From contig CAJTYD010000008.1 in NCBI GenBank assembly GCA_910583775.1, positions 1 through 56,723 of the forward strand: DNA of 56,723 bases, given 5' to 3'. The notes beneath the pieces were generated by a model. The model saw only the letters and a list, made by a program, of their open reading frames with translations, made no database searches and was not told where the DNA came from. The stretch is from an uncultured Muribaculaceae bacterium (GTDB lineage Bacteria > Bacteroidota > Bacteroidia > Bacteroidales > Muribaculaceae). Made by a program: the position numbers and the translations under genes. Each line of letters begins with the position of its first letter. The stretch's first letter is position 1. Below, in pieces: positions 26,112 to 36,424 of the stretch.

Positions 26112-29100
26112 TCCGGATAGATTTCCCCGGAAGGATTTTCCGCATCGATGCAGGGACGCACGGTTCGTGCGTCCGCTTTTAAAACAAGCGCCGGAAGCAG
26201 GATAAACACCGATACCAGCGACATTACCAGACCGCCCATGGTCCCTGCCGCCAGAGGATACCAGAAAGATTCCTTCACGTCTCCGACAAGAAACGGAATG
26301 AAACCGAGCACCGTAGAGAGCACCGTGAGCAGAACGGCCATAATCTTTGTCCTGAACGCGCGGAAATAAAGACGCCGCGCGTTCAGACGGGGATACCTCC
26401 GTCTAAGCGAATTATACTCGTTTATTATATAGATCGCCGCGTTTACCGTTATTCCGCAGAGAAGGATAAAGGCAGCGAAACCGCCCTGTCCGAACTTGAT
26501 GTCGAATAGATAGAAAGTAAGAAAGACTCCTACGAACGAAACCGGAATGACCATTATTATAGCCAGCGGCTGCCTGAGGGAATCGAACAGAATCGCGGAA
26601 ATAAAGAAGATTATAGCCACGACGAGCAGCAAAAGCCACAGATAATTGTTGTCGGTCTTCCCCCAACCCATAAACTCCTCCTTTTCGGCCGAATATCCCG
26701 TCGGCAGCGTCTCCCGGAACCGGTCGAGAATCCTTTCGAGCACCTTGTTCCCTTGTTCATACGAACCGATGTATTCATATTGCAGGCAGAGATTGTATTC
26801 CTGGTTCTCCTTGGCGATCTCCGGCGGGGTCTGGCGCCGCTCGACAGCGGCATAGTCTCCGAGCTTTACGACACGCTTGCCGACAGAGAAAGGTACATTC
26901 ATCAGTCCCCATACGTCACGGGCTCTTCCCGATGAAGACAGCGTTATCTCCTCGCTGCCGCGCTCCGTGGCGACAGAACCCGCAAAGATTCCGTCGCCCA
27001 ATTCCCTGCCAAGGGCTCTCCGGAGGTCACCGACAGAGAGACTGTCGGCGGCAAGCCTCTGCCGGTCGAACTCAAGACAGAATTCTTCATAATCCTCCTT
27101 CCAGAAAGTGAACCTCGAGTTTATGGTCACCTCCCTAATCCGCTTATGCGACAGAAGTGAATCCCTTAGCCTTGACGCCGCGCCGTAAAGATCATCGTAA
27201 TTGTATCCCCTCAGCCTTATGCGGTAATTGCCGGGGCTCTCACTGACATCATTATTGAAACCGTTGTCTTCAAGGCCCCAGATGCTCCAGCTGCCTCCCC
27301 CAAGAGTAAGGGCCTTGGAGATCAGGTCGGCCTTCAGCCGGTATGGATAGCCGTCACGCTGACGCTCCTTTTTGAATCTCACGGTTATTCCGGCACGCCG
27401 TGCGTCGTAGACCGAAGTCTGAAACTGCTCCACGCCCTCCTGCTGCGTCAGATAATCCTCCATCCCGGAGACAAGGCGGTTCATCTGGTCGAGCGTAGAG
27501 CCATAAGGGAGCGAGGCTCCGATATTCAGCTCCGGCTCCGACGGCTCGCGTCCCCAGTAGGTTCCGTCGGAAACCTTGTCGACAAAAAGGCGCAGCGTTC
27601 CACCGAAAATCCTGTCGGTCAATGGTCGGATCTTATCCTTATACGTATTCGAGCCAAACGAGGCGTTATATATCTTCGTCCACTTTCCATCGCCCTCGAT
27701 CTTATCGGGGAGCATGAAGACCGGGACTCCGAAAACAAGAATAAAGAATGTTACTGTCAGCGCCCTGTGCCGGACGCAGAAACTGGCCACGGCACGGTAG
27801 ACCCTCATCATCACCACGGGAGCCTTCTTCAGCCGTCTTTTCGGACGCGCCTTCCTCACTCCGATCCTTGCCATAAGCGCAGGCACAAGGAAAAGAGCCG
27901 TAAGAAGAGAGACCGAGAGATTGACAATCACCACTATGACGAAATCCTTCAGGCTCAGCATCAGACGGTCGTCGAGAAAAAACACGACCGACAGCGCTCC
28001 CACAGTCGTCATAGTAGCCGCAAGGATAGCGGGAAACGCCTTCAGGTCGTAACGGCGCATCAGATGTTCGGTCATTACGATCAGGTTGTCAATCACGAGG
28101 TTGAGAGATATGGTGATACCCGCCAGGGAATATAGCTGAATCTCGACTCCCGCCAGGAAATAGACCCCAAACGAAATGCATATCGTCATCGCGAGACTCA
28201 GGGCGATCAGCAGCAGATATCTCAGGTTAAGCGTAATGATTCCTACGAACGCAAGGAGGATAAGCACCGTCAGCCCCGTCCGGAAGTAGATATTGTCGAG
28301 TTCCGAAGAAATCTTCTCCGATGCGTCATAATTCAGATCCGCGAGATATCCAGGCGGCAATCCCGCTTCCGCCATCCGTTCCCTCACGCGCCGGCTCAGT
28401 TCGATCTGGTTGGCGGCCGCCGCGGGATAAAGATTCATATAGATCGAGTTCAGTCCGTTTATGCGGAAATATCCCGAGGGTTTCGCCTCGGCATGTGTCA
28501 TCCGCGCCACCTTGTCGAGCGTCACGACCTGGCCGTGATAATTCCCGATCACGATTTTCCGCGGATCAGGCAAACCGTCGCGCAATGCCGGAGCCATTGC
28601 GACGCGTATCACCTCCGTATCCCCCTCCCGAAGCGGCACAATGCCGAGAAACCGGGAATCGGCATATCTCGAAAGCGCATCCCGGATTCCGTCGGCGGTG
28701 ATCCCGAATCCCGCAAGAAGCACAGGGTCATATTCTATCCTCCATTCCAACGGGGTGGCGCCATATATCTCCACCCGGTCAACGCCCGGCACTGCGCTGA
28801 GCAAGGGTTTCACGTTCCTCTCCACGTATGCCATTATCTCCGAGGCCGGGATATCGGCGTTTACGGTATATGACATAAATGGCCTCCCCGCATTATCGTC
28901 CACTCCTCTGACACCTACAAAAGGATAGGAAACGCCCTGCGGAAACTCCGGCCAAGCCCGTCTCACAACGGTCGACACCTCGAAGCGGGCCTTCTGCATG
29001 TCGGCCGAACGGTCGAACTCAAGCGACACCTCTCCCCCGCCTGTCCAGGAACGCGACGCGACTCCCGTGACGCCTCCGATACGGCAGAGCATCGATTCGA

Positions 29101-29305
29101 GACGGCTCGTCACCTGCGACTCCACCACGCGCGACGACGCCCCCGGCATAGCGAACCTGACCGTTATGCCGGGAAGGGATTCCGATGGCGTGAGCCGTAC
29201 GGGCAGCTTCGGAAGAAGCACGCACCCGAGCAAGGCCATCGCCAGAAAAACGACTATGACCGAAAAAGAGGATGCGCTGAGCGCCCTATCTGACACCCTC
29301 CTCAT
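26108..29305 (-). CDS. Efflux RND transporter permease subunit (second pump of the operon)
   Basis: This is an inner-membrane proton-driven pump of the AcrB/HAE type, about 1065 residues from ATG 29305. An in-frame ATG at 29347 is possible. It has the two-fold layout of one helix, a large periplasmic domain and five helices, repeated. VKPLLSAVPGVDRVEIYGATPLEWRI and YLADLNYDASEKI mark the porter domain. The transmembrane-4 motif LVIDNLIVMTEH has Asn where AcrB has its second Asp. The ATG lies inside the end of the TolC gene (20-base overlap). The C-terminal tail DARTVRPCID is encoded by a REP-like palindrome. Substrate unknown. Confidence 0.9.
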   Translation of the reverse strand: MRRVSDRALSASSFSVIVVFLAMALLGCVLLPKLPVRLTPSESLPGITVRFAMPGASSRVVESQVTSRLESMLCRIGGVTGVASRSWTGGGEVSLEFDRSADMQKARFEVSTVVRRAWPEFPQGVSYPFVGVRGVDDNAGRPFMSYTVNADIPASEIMAYVERNVKPLLSAVPGVDRVEIYGATPLEWRIEYDPVLLAGFGITADGIRDALSRYADSRFLGIVPLREGDTEVIRVAMAPALRDGLPDPRKIVIGNYHGQVVTLDKVARMTHAEAKPSGYFRINGLNSIYMNLYPAAAANQIELSRRVRERMAEAGLPPGYLADLNYDASEKISSELDNIYFRTGLTVLILLAFVGIITLNLRYLLLIALSLAMTICISFGVYFLAGVEIQLYSLAGITISLNLVIDNLIVMTEHLMRRYDLKAFPAILAATMTTVGALSVVFFLDDRLMLSLKDFVIVVIVNLSVSLLTALFLVPALMARIGVRKARPKRRLKKAPVVMMRVYRAVASFCVRHRALTVTFFILVFGVPVFMLPDKIEGDGKWTKIYNASFGSNTYKDKIRPLTDRIFGGTLRLFVDKVSDGTYWGREPSEPELNIGASLPYGSTLDQMNRLVSGMEDYLTQQEGVEQFQTSVYDARRAGITVRFKKERQRDGYPYRLKADLISKALTLGGGSWSIWGLEDNGFNNDVSESPGNYRIRLRGYNYDDLYGAASRLRDSLLSHKRIREVTINSRFTFWKEDYEEFCLEFDRQRLAADSLSVGDLRRALGRELGDGIFAGSVATERGSEEITLSSSGRARDVWGLMNVPFSVGKRVVKLGDYAAVERRQTPPEIAKENQEYNLCLQYEYIGSYEQGNKVLERILDRFRETLPTGYSAEKEEFMGWGKTDNNYLWLLLLVVAIIFFISAILFDSLRQPLAIIMVIPVSFVGVFLTFYLFDIKFGQGGFAAFILLCGITVNAAIYIINEYNSLRRRYPRLNARRLYFRAFRTKIMAVLLTVLSTVLGFIPFLVGDVKESFWYPLAAGTMGGLVMSLVSVFILLPALVLKADARTVRPCIDAENPSGEIYPD
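26154..26174. repeat. REP-like palindrome, copy within the RND gene 3' end
   Basis: Near-perfect palindrome GGACGCACGgttCGTGCGTCC. Two close relatives lie at 37741-37761 and 37906-37926. Here it encodes the last part of the RND pump tail. Confidence 0.8.
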
Positions 29306-30773
29306 TGTCGAACGATCTTGAAAGCGTTGTTTTCCTCTCGAAGTCATATAGAGTGAGCTTCCTTATCTTGTAATAGCTCAGCCAATAGTTCTGCAGGGAG
29401 TTGATATAGTTGCGGCTGGCGTCCTGCTGGCGGTTGTGGGAGAGAGTGAGAGTGTTAAGGTCTGCCTTCCCGATGATGAACCGCTTCACGGTCTGGGCAT
29501 ACGCCCGGTCGGCGATGTCGAGAGCCTCGACGGCGCTCCCTACGAGCCTCTGATGGGACGAAAACTCGTTTACTGTCATGGTCACGTCCTGCTCGAGGGC
29601 AAGTTCCTTCTGGCGCGAGGCAATCTTAGCGACGTTCAGAGTGTTGCGGGCCATGTTCAGTTTTCCCTTTCTCACTCCCCAGTCGAGAAGAGGAATGTCT
29701 ATGCTCACCGAAACCATATCCTGCCGCAGCGGATGGCTGTATGCCCTCCCGAGCGTTGTGCCGAACTGGTTGAAACCGACGCTGGCGTTGAAAGTGGCGT
29801 TGAACATCGACTGCACTTTCGCCTTGTTGACATCGCGTTCGGCCTCAAGCACGGTCTGGCGCTCTCCCATAAGTTCGGGGCTGTTGGCCCTGGCGTGGAT
29901 AAGGGCTTCCGAGAGAGGCACATCGAAGGCCACCGGCGTCCCGGGAAGCACTGCGTCGATATGCGTCTCCCGGTCGAGCCCTAAATAAGAGGCAAGTTCA
30001 AACATCGCCCTCTTGACACCGATCCGGGCGTTCTCCACCGAATTCTCGGCGTTCACGCGGTCGAGTCTCAGGGTAAGAAGGTCAGACTGCGAGATGGAGG
30101 CGATCCTGAATCTGCGCTCTCCGATAACATAAAGCGTATCGGCCGACGACAGGTTTTCTTTCGCAAGCCTCATCTCGGTCTGTGCAAGTGCCAGAGAGAA
30201 GAAAAGCTTCACGACATCTTCCGAAACGGTCTCCATGTTGTAAAGGAACTCTTTCTTCACTTTCTCGTATTTCAGGGGTTCGATCTTCCGCTCCCATCTG
30301 AACGGATTGTATCCGATCAGGTCCTGACGGTAACCGATCCTCACAGGCACGCTCGAATACTGGTTTCCCTTCATGTCGCCGAAATTACGCAGATATTCGA
30401 GGTCGCTCTGAAGATAAAGGGAGCCGCCGAGGAAATCGACGTTCTGCGTTGCCGTAAGTCCGGCCGAAGCGCCATACGACCTCTGGCTTCGGAAGACGTC
30501 GACATTCTCCTCCGAGTCATATCGCTGCGCGATATACCTCAGATAATTCGCCGGAGTGATCGAAAGCGACAGCCCGGGGAGACGCTGCGCCTTGAATGTG
30601 CGCCACTGCCAATAGCCCGACGCATAAAGGTTCTGATATCTGAAGGCATTCAGCGAGCTGTCGTTGGCGAGCCTTACGGCATCGCCCAAAGTGAGCCGCA
30701 GGCTCTGCGCCTTTCCGTCGGGCGCAATCAGGACCGCGGCGGCGAAAACAATATAAAGAAAGATCCTTTTCAT
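29286..30773 (-). CDS. TolC family outer membrane protein
   Basis: The 495-residue protein starts at ATG 30773 with a signal peptide (IFLYIVFAAAVLIAPDGKAQ). The frame is open further upstream inside the RND gene, but that part is not TolC-like. It has the OEP opening LTLGDAVRLANDSS and two coiled-coil repeats. The first ends with LFFSLALAQTEMRLAKENL and the second with VEALDIADRAYAQTVKRFIIGKADLNTL. It is the outer membrane exit for the RND pumps on both sides. The start overlaps the stop of the upstream pump by 4 bases (ATGA), showing tight operon structure. Confidence 0.93.
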   Translation of the reverse strand: MKRIFLYIVFAAAVLIAPDGKAQSLRLTLGDAVRLANDSSLNAFRYQNLYASGYWQWRTFKAQRLPGLSLSITPANYLRYIAQRYDSEENVDVFRSQRSYGASAGLTATQNVDFLGGSLYLQSDLEYLRNFGDMKGNQYSSVPVRIGYRQDLIGYNPFRWERKIEPLKYEKVKKEFLYNMETVSEDVVKLFFSLALAQTEMRLAKENLSSADTLYVIGERRFRIASISQSDLLTLRLDRVNAENSVENARIGVKRAMFELASYLGLDRETHIDAVLPGTPVAFDVPLSEALIHARANSPELMGERQTVLEAERDVNKAKVQSMFNATFNASVGFNQFGTTLGRAYSHPLRQDMVSVSIDIPLLDWGVRKGKLNMARNTLNVAKIASRQKELALEQDVTMTVNEFSSHQRLVGSAVEALDIADRAYAQTVKRFIIGKADLNTLTLSHNRQQDASRNYINSLQNYWLSYYKIRKLTLYDFERKTTLSRSFDNEEGVR

Positions 30774-33700
30774 GACACAGCATTTATCTTTTTTATCTTT
30801 CCCCGGTATAAAAGATAATATATCAATGGAATAATGAAAATGCTCACGAGCGTACCGACAACCATCGAGCATATCATGGCGATGGCAAGCGGGCGCTGCA
30901 GTTCCGAACCCATGTCGGAGGTGAAGAGCACCGGGAGCATGGCGAATATCGTGGTGAGCGACGTCATTATTATCGCTTTCAGCCTTCTCTGTCCGGCAAG
31001 ATGTATAGCCTCGAACAGAGGAGCGCCCTCCTTGCGGAGCTCGTTTATGGCATCGAGCTTGAGGATCGAGTCGTTCACCACGATTCCGCAGGTCACGATT
31101 ATTCCGATCGCCGACATCAGATTGAGCGTCTGTCCGAAAATCAGCAGCCCGGCCAGGGCGAACGATATGTCGAGTGGAATCTCCACAAGCACAATCAACG
31201 GCTGCAGGAAGCTCTCGAACTGCGCGCACAATATGAAATACATCATCACCAGGGAGACGGCGAGAATGACGGCAAGCTCCCTCATCATCCTCTCGCTCGA
31301 GAAAATGGAACCTGCAAACGCGACCTCGGCGCTTTCCTCTTCCGCCGCTATTTCTCTGACAGAGCGCATGATCTCCGGAGCTTCGTCCGACCCACAGTCG
31401 AATGCCACGGGAACGTATTCTCCTCCCGCATCCGCGCGGATTGTCTTGAAGCCTTTGCTCGAAGAGGTATTCACAACTGCGCTTAAGGGAACCGCCGAAC
31501 GCGTTTCCGGATTCCCGGAAGATGACTCGACAAGAGTCTCCGAGACAGTGCGCTCCACACTCCCGTTATCCGTGCCTACCACCACGGGAATATATTCCTG
31601 GAACGACCGCAGCAGAGAGCTTTGCCGCCCCTTGAACGCGCTCTCGAGAACGCGGCGCACCTCCGCGTCCGACACTCCGTAAAGCGCCATTTTCTCGCCG
31701 TCGGGCGTGATGTCGGTCTGCTCCCTCAACGGCTCCTCCTGAACCTCGGTTCCCGTCCGGGCCTCTATATTTTCCTTAATGCGCGCCATGGTCTTTACCT
31801 GATCCGTGTTCTGTCGCAAAGAGAAACGCGCCTCAAGAGGAGCCTCGTCTGAACCGAAGACATTCTCGAACACGTTCTCGGGAGCCTGGAAAACGAACGA
31901 CGCAGAGGGATAACGCCTCCGCAATATCCCTGAGAGGGAATCCTTCAGCGAGGTCAGCTCTCCGGCCGACGCGGTCCGGAAATATACCTGAGCCTCCGAA
32001 GATGAAAGACCCGACGAGGAATTCAACATGAAGCCCTGCGTGCCTATGTAGGCCGATTTCTCGACGGCGCCCGCTTTGCCGAGATCCGCCACGCGCCGGC
32101 TGTTTTCCGCAGGGCTGACGTTTTCGTTCCAATCAATGGCAAGGATTGTCTCGGCGCTGTCGATCTCGGGCATACGCTCGCGACGAAGTCCTGAAAACAG
32201 CGGATAAAGCGCCGCCACGCTCATAAACACGAAAATAAGCGAGAGCCGCTTATGACGGAACACGAAGTCGATGCCTTTGTCATAAAAGGCAATAAGATGA
32301 TCTTTACGCTCCGCAGTGGAATTCTTTCTCTCTCCTCTCTTCACTCTCTTCCTCCTCATGAAAAGGGAATAAAGCACCGGCATAAGGGTTATTCCGGTAA
32401 CATACGAAGCGGCAAGCCCGGCGGAGATAGAGAAAGCCTGGTCGGCGAAAATGGCACCGGCTATTCCACTCATGAAGACCAGCGGGACGAATACCGCCAC
32501 CGTGGTCAGCGAGGAGCTGAGCATCGGTGTTATCATCTCGTTGGTGCCCCTGACGCAGCTTACGGCCACCGAATCGCCCCGAAGGCGGTATTGCGTTATG
32601 TTCTCGGCGACGATCACGGAGTTGTCGATCATCATTCCGATGGCGAGGATCAGGCCCGCGAGCGAGATGATGTTGATCGAGACATGGAAGAGATAGAAAA
32701 GAAGGAAAGTGATGATCACCGCAGCGATGATGGTGAGGCCGATCACGAAAGGAAGCCGGATGTCACGCATGAAGACCGCACAGACTATAAACACGAGTAT
32801 CAGTCCCAGTATAAGGTTCTGCTCGAGGTTGGAGATCGTGAAGTCGAGGAGTTCGGTCTGGCTACGGCTTGTCGAGAATGTAATCTCAGGATACTGCTCC
32901 GAGAAACGGCCCACCGCCTCGGTCACCGCGTCTTCCATCGCGCCCATGCTCTTGGCGTCCTGCTTGATGACTGCCATGGTCACGGCGCGGCGGTCGCCGT
33001 AGGTCGCGAATCCGGAGGGTGACCTTTCGGTGAGGGAGACTTCGCAGAAATCGCCTAACTCCGACATCCTTCCCCCTTTCATCAGTTTTATATGGCGCAC
33101 TTCGTCGGGAGTGCGGAGCTGGTTGGAGATGCGGATGTTATATTCATAATGGCCGTCTCTTACGGTCAGGCTCCCGGGCTCGGCGTTGCCGGCGGCTATC
33201 GCCGCCTCCAGGTCGTCGACCGAATATCCGGCCGAAGCAAGCCGCTCATTGTCGGGAATGATGCGGAGGCATTTTCCGGCCAGCCCCGTGACATCGACCA
33301 TCGCCACCTCCGGAAGCTGTTCGAGGCGTCTTCTCACTATGTTGTCGGCTACATCGCTGATCTGCAGAAAATCGCCGGAGCCGTCGGAGGAGGTCATGTT
33401 GACATACAGCACCGGAATATCCGTAGCGCTCGCCTTCATCGCTTTCGGACGCCTCACGTCCTTGGGGAAGCCGTTCATGGCGGCGTCGATCTTCTCGTTG
33501 ACCTCGATAAAGGCCAGGTCAGTATCCACGCCATACTGCATCGTCAGGCTTATCGTCGCCGAGCCGTCGCGGGTCTCGCTTCTTATCTCCTCCAGACCGC
33601 CAACCTGCATGAGCTGACGCCGCAAGGGAGCAACCACCGTGTTCTCCAGCTCACGCGACGATGAGTTCTCGGCCTCGACCTGCACCGATATATGCGGGAT

Positions 33701-33817
33701 GTCGATGTCGGGCAGCAGGGAGACGGGCAGCGTGAAGAAGGTGACACACCCGAGTATCACCAGCGCCAGGAACGCCATTATAACCGCTATCGGCCGCTTA
33801 AGCAGGAATTTCACCAT
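30770..33817 (-). CDS. Efflux RND transporter permease subunit (first pump of the operon)
   Basis: The 1015-residue AcrB/HAE-type pump has MVKFLLKRPIAVIMAFLALVILG at the N-terminus, then LPDIDIPHISVQVEAENSSS and the GGLEEIRSETRDG porter segment. The transmembrane-4 motif is GMMIDNSVIVAEN, retaining one Asp and replacing the second with Asn, a variant common among Bacteroidetes pumps. The second half repeats the layout and ends with GIIVTCGIVVNDSILKLDAI. It lies 40 bases after the adaptor gene and overlaps the TolC start. The operon encodes a complete tripartite pump plus one extra RND protein. The substrate is not evident. Confidence 0.95.
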   Translation of the reverse strand: MVKFLLKRPIAVIMAFLALVILGCVTFFTLPVSLLPDIDIPHISVQVEAENSSSRELENTVVAPLRRQLMQVGGLEEIRSETRDGSATISLTMQYGVDTDLAFIEVNEKIDAAMNGFPKDVRRPKAMKASATDIPVLYVNMTSSDGSGDFLQISDVADNIVRRRLEQLPEVAMVDVTGLAGKCLRIIPDNERLASAGYSVDDLEAAIAAGNAEPGSLTVRDGHYEYNIRISNQLRTPDEVRHIKLMKGGRMSELGDFCEVSLTERSPSGFATYGDRRAVTMAVIKQDAKSMGAMEDAVTEAVGRFSEQYPEITFSTSRSQTELLDFTISNLEQNLILGLILVFIVCAVFMRDIRLPFVIGLTIIAAVIITFLLFYLFHVSINIISLAGLILAIGMMIDNSVIVAENITQYRLRGDSVAVSCVRGTNEMITPMLSSSLTTVAVFVPLVFMSGIAGAIFADQAFSISAGLAASYVTGITLMPVLYSLFMRRKRVKRGERKNSTAERKDHLIAFYDKGIDFVFRHKRLSLIFVFMSVAALYPLFSGLRRERMPEIDSAETILAIDWNENVSPAENSRRVADLGKAGAVEKSAYIGTQGFMLNSSSGLSSSEAQVYFRTASAGELTSLKDSLSGILRRRYPSASFVFQAPENVFENVFGSDEAPLEARFSLRQNTDQVKTMARIKENIEARTGTEVQEEPLREQTDITPDGEKMALYGVSDAEVRRVLESAFKGRQSSLLRSFQEYIPVVVGTDNGSVERTVSETLVESSSGNPETRSAVPLSAVVNTSSSKGFKTIRADAGGEYVPVAFDCGSDEAPEIMRSVREIAAEEESAEVAFAGSIFSSERMMRELAVILAVSLVMMYFILCAQFESFLQPLIVLVEIPLDISFALAGLLIFGQTLNLMSAIGIIVTCGIVVNDSILKLDAINELRKEGAPLFEAIHLAGQRRLKAIIMTSLTTIFAMLPVLFTSDMGSELQRPLAIAMICSMVVGTLVSIFIIPLIYYLLYRGKIKKINAVS

Positions 33818-33857
33818 AACCTTTCAATCTAAAGCACCAGCTTCACATATGACCCAA

Positions 33858-34937
33858 TCACTCTGACTTATGACCTAACCTCACCGGAGCCTCATGCGCC
33901 AGATCCACGTTCCCGCTCACGATCACCTTCTGTCCGGCCGCGAGTCCTTCGTCGATCACATAGCTGTCGAGATTCTCCAGTCCGGTGGTGACATAGTTCC
34001 ACCTGGCTTTGCCATCTTCGAATGTGAACACCACCTGGCGCCCGTTGCGGAGCACTACCGCGCTTTTAGGCACCACAAGGCGCTCGCCGACGCTCCTCTC
34101 TATCTTCACACGCACGTTCATGCCGTCGACAAGACCGCCGGCTCCCGATAGGGTCGCCGAGACCGTTACATGACCGTTCTCATCTACGAGGGGATTTATC
34201 CGGTTCACGCTCCCGCTGTGGCTCTCGCCTCCGGCGAAAGGAGCGATTTCAACCTTGTCGCCGGTCTTTACGAGAGGCAGCTCGCTTTCAAGCACCGGAA
34301 ACTCCACCTCCATCGAGGAGTTGTCGATAATCCGGCACACCGGATCGGAGGAAGAGGCCATGCCGTGACGCCGGGCCTTTACGTTGGCGACCACACCGGA
34401 GAACGGTGCCCGCAGCGAAGCCTCCTCGATATCGCGTCGCGTCTCGCCCAATGCGGCCTCGGCGCTCTCAAGGCCGCTCTTCACCCTTGCCAGGTGCATG
34501 ACATCTGCCGGGACGGCCTTCAGATTCGAAGGGTCGTAACCCTGGCCTATCAGCACGTCCTGCATCTCGAGCTTGGCCTGCTCCAGAGCACTCTGCTGCT
34601 GACGGAGCCTCGAATTGAGCTTATATGAATCGAGCTTGGCCAGCACCTGCCCCGCGGCGACCCTCTGCCCGTTATGGACAAAGACCTCGCTCACGAGATC
34701 CGGGTTGCGGAAATACAGATCCACGCTTCTTGCGGCGCGGATTCTGCCGTTGCTGACGATATTATGTGAAAAGACGGAAGGCTCCAGATCCATAGTCTCG
34801 ACCTCGGCGATGCCGGAGGATTTCTCCTTCGCCACGACCTTCCCGTCGGCAGCGGTCTGTTCTTTTCCCTTCTCCGAGGAACATCCGGTCATCAAAAGCA
34901 ATACAAAACCAATAACGACTGTTTTCTCAACTTTCAT
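33858..34937 (-). CDS. Efflux RND transporter periplasmic adaptor subunit (lipoprotein)
   Basis: The 359-residue membrane fusion protein has a lipoprotein signal (VVIGFVLLLMTGC, Cys at about 19). Its lipoyl half-motifs are VSEVFVHNGQRVAAGQVLAKL and LRAPFSGVVANVKARRHGMA. A short helical hairpin lies between them, followed by the beta-barrel (INPLVDENGHVTVSATL) and the membrane-proximal domain with VVPKSAVVLRNGRQVVFTF. ATG 34937 was chosen over a GTG 12 bases upstream because the signal starts there. It is the first gene of the reverse RND operon. Confidence 0.94.
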   Translation of the reverse strand: MKVEKTVVIGFVLLLMTGCSSEKGKEQTAADGKVVAKEKSSGIAEVETMDLEPSVFSHNIVSNGRIRAARSVDLYFRNPDLVSEVFVHNGQRVAAGQVLAKLDSYKLNSRLRQQQSALEQAKLEMQDVLIGQGYDPSNLKAVPADVMHLARVKSGLESAEAALGETRRDIEEASLRAPFSGVVANVKARRHGMASSSDPVCRIIDNSSMEVEFPVLESELPLVKTGDKVEIAPFAGGESHSGSVNRINPLVDENGHVTVSATLSGAGGLVDGMNVRVKIERSVGERLVVPKSAVVLRNGRQVVFTFEDGKARWNYVTTGLENLDSYVIDEGLAAGQKVIVSGNVDLAHEAPVRLGHKSE

Positions 34938-34959
34938 GATGCGTGTCACTTAAATTTGC

Positions 34960-34967
34960 CAAATTTA
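34960..34967 (-). promoter_or_regulatory. Candidate -7 box of the RND operon
   Basis: The minus strand reads TAAATTTG, matching TAnnTTTG, 22 bases before the adaptor ATG. A well-spaced -33 box was not identified. Confidence 0.45.
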
Positions 34968-35269
34968 CAACAAAATCCCTAAACTTCCACACCCATAACA
35001 GCTCAATTCCCGTCAAAAAAATCTTACATGGAGTATCTCGATGAGAATCAGCATGCTAAACCATCCAAAAGGCAAATTTATGTCATGTGGTCCCAATTCT
35101 CCCATCATGCCATTTTCCTATAATACAGATAATTAAATCCAGCCTTAGATATTACGCGTAAGATTTGAAAAAAGAAATTTTAAACTATACCGCCATGCTG
35201 CCAGGAATATCTCAAAACAACATTCATCTAACGAAGCACCCCCCAATATAGTTTCCGGAAGGGAATGAT
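34968..35269. other. Intergenic region without recognised gene
   Basis: About 300 AT-rich bases between the RND operon start and the end of a propeller lipoprotein gene. No coding frame, repeat or hairpin stands out. Confidence 0.6.
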
Positions 35270-36424
35270 TCATTCCCCTTCCTTTATCTTGAAACTGTAC
35301 AGCGTGAAAATAACGTTGTCCGTATTTTCGTATGGAAGATATCTTACTCCCCAGTATTTTCCGTTATAGAAACCGAGCAGTTTGAAATACCGCGGCATCT
35401 CACCCTCAAGAACAAGATCCTTTCCTTTATAGCCCTGCATGACGATCTTTCCTGTCGCAGAAGATTCAAGCATTGTCCTCAACAGAAAGTCATTCTTCTG
35501 ATCGAGCATGATCCCGGTGTTGCCGCCAACTCTTTTATAGTCACCCTTGACAGTCTCCCAGTCGATTTCATATCCTTTTGTATAACTCCTGTCAACTTTT
35601 TCGTTTTCAAACCCGAAAGAATCCTTAAGCCGGAAGTTCTTGTCATAGACATATATCTTAGGATCGGCAAAGAAAGTGACATAATAAGTGGAATCAGCGG
35701 GATCAAGCACATAGTCGAATGATTCGAAATATGTGTTCGGATGTTCAATGAAACTCCTTGGGAAACTTCCCTCAAGTTTCGTAATCTCGGCATTGTCTCC
35801 TTTCAGACTTATCTCTCCCCATAATCTGCCCTGCTTATAGCGCTCCGCATCAACCGTTTTCAGGAATCTGCTCATAATCGACACGGGAGTCAATATGGAA
35901 CCGTCCCTCTGCAAGTAATATCTTACGCCATACTGGCTGTCGCCCGCTCCATACACCGCCGGGGAATTATAATCTGAAGAGGGTTCACTCTGCCACTTGA
36001 AATCTATCATGCCATAATTCGCAAGAGAATCTGTAGTAAAATCGTATAGTGACATAGCCATATTGTTATCGATAATAACCACTTTAGAGAGGTCATTCTG
36101 AACAGGATAAGCAAACATCAAGGCTGCGAGCTCGTTGGGGCCTTGCCCCTTCCCGAGGCTAAAGCCTTTGTAATCTCCCGACTCCAGGCCAAATGAAAAC
36201 AGTTTGCAATAGAGCATATCTGCAAATACTAACGTTGAATCCCTCATGAAGAAATTCCCGTTCCCGCTCGCGAAGTCTGCCTTTATTTCGGTTGAATCAA
36301 GTTCAGCGATTTCATAAGAAATATCCTTCACCCCCGGCTCCGAACTTCCTTTTTTTGAATCAGTACAGCTTTGAGACAGAACCGTGAATACCACAGTCAA
36401 AACGATAATAAAATTCCTTTTCAT
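35270..36424 (-). CDS. 6-bladed beta-propeller lipoprotein (BF3164-like)
   Basis: The 384-residue protein has a lipoprotein signal peptide (IIVLTVVFTVLSQSC, Cys at about 20). Its repeating strands are typical of Bacteroidetes six-bladed propellers (BF3164/TolB-like): LGKGQGPNELAALMFAYP, then VVIIDNNMAMSLYDFTTD, PNTYFESFDYV and KIYVYDKNFRLKDSFGFE. It should be anchored in the periplasm or on the cell surface. Four relatives lie between 40.7 and 51.1 kb; this one is separated from them by the repeat-rich region. Function of the family is unknown. The gene stands alone with no clear promoter. Confidence 0.85.
   Translation of the reverse strand: MKRNFIIVLTVVFTVLSQSCTDSKKGSSEPGVKDISYEIAELDSTEIKADFASGNGNFFMRDSTLVFADMLYCKLFSFGLESGDYKGFSLGKGQGPNELAALMFAYPVQNDLSKVVIIDNNMAMSLYDFTTDSLANYGMIDFKWQSEPSSDYNSPAVYGAGDSQYGVRYYLQRDGSILTPVSIMSRFLKTVDAERYKQGRLWGEISLKGDNAEITKLEGSFPRSFIEHPNTYFESFDYVLDPADSTYYVTFFADPKIYVYDKNFRLKDSFGFENEKVDRSYTKGYEIDWETVKGDYKRVGGNTGIMLDQKNDFLLRTMLESSATGKIVMQGYKGKDLVLEGEMPRYFKLLGFYNGKYWGVRYLPYENTDNVIFTLYSFKIKEGE

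Noticed and set aside
30774..31229. N-terminal extension of the TolC frame
   Set aside because: It overlaps the RND pump gene. The TolC signal peptide starts at 30773.
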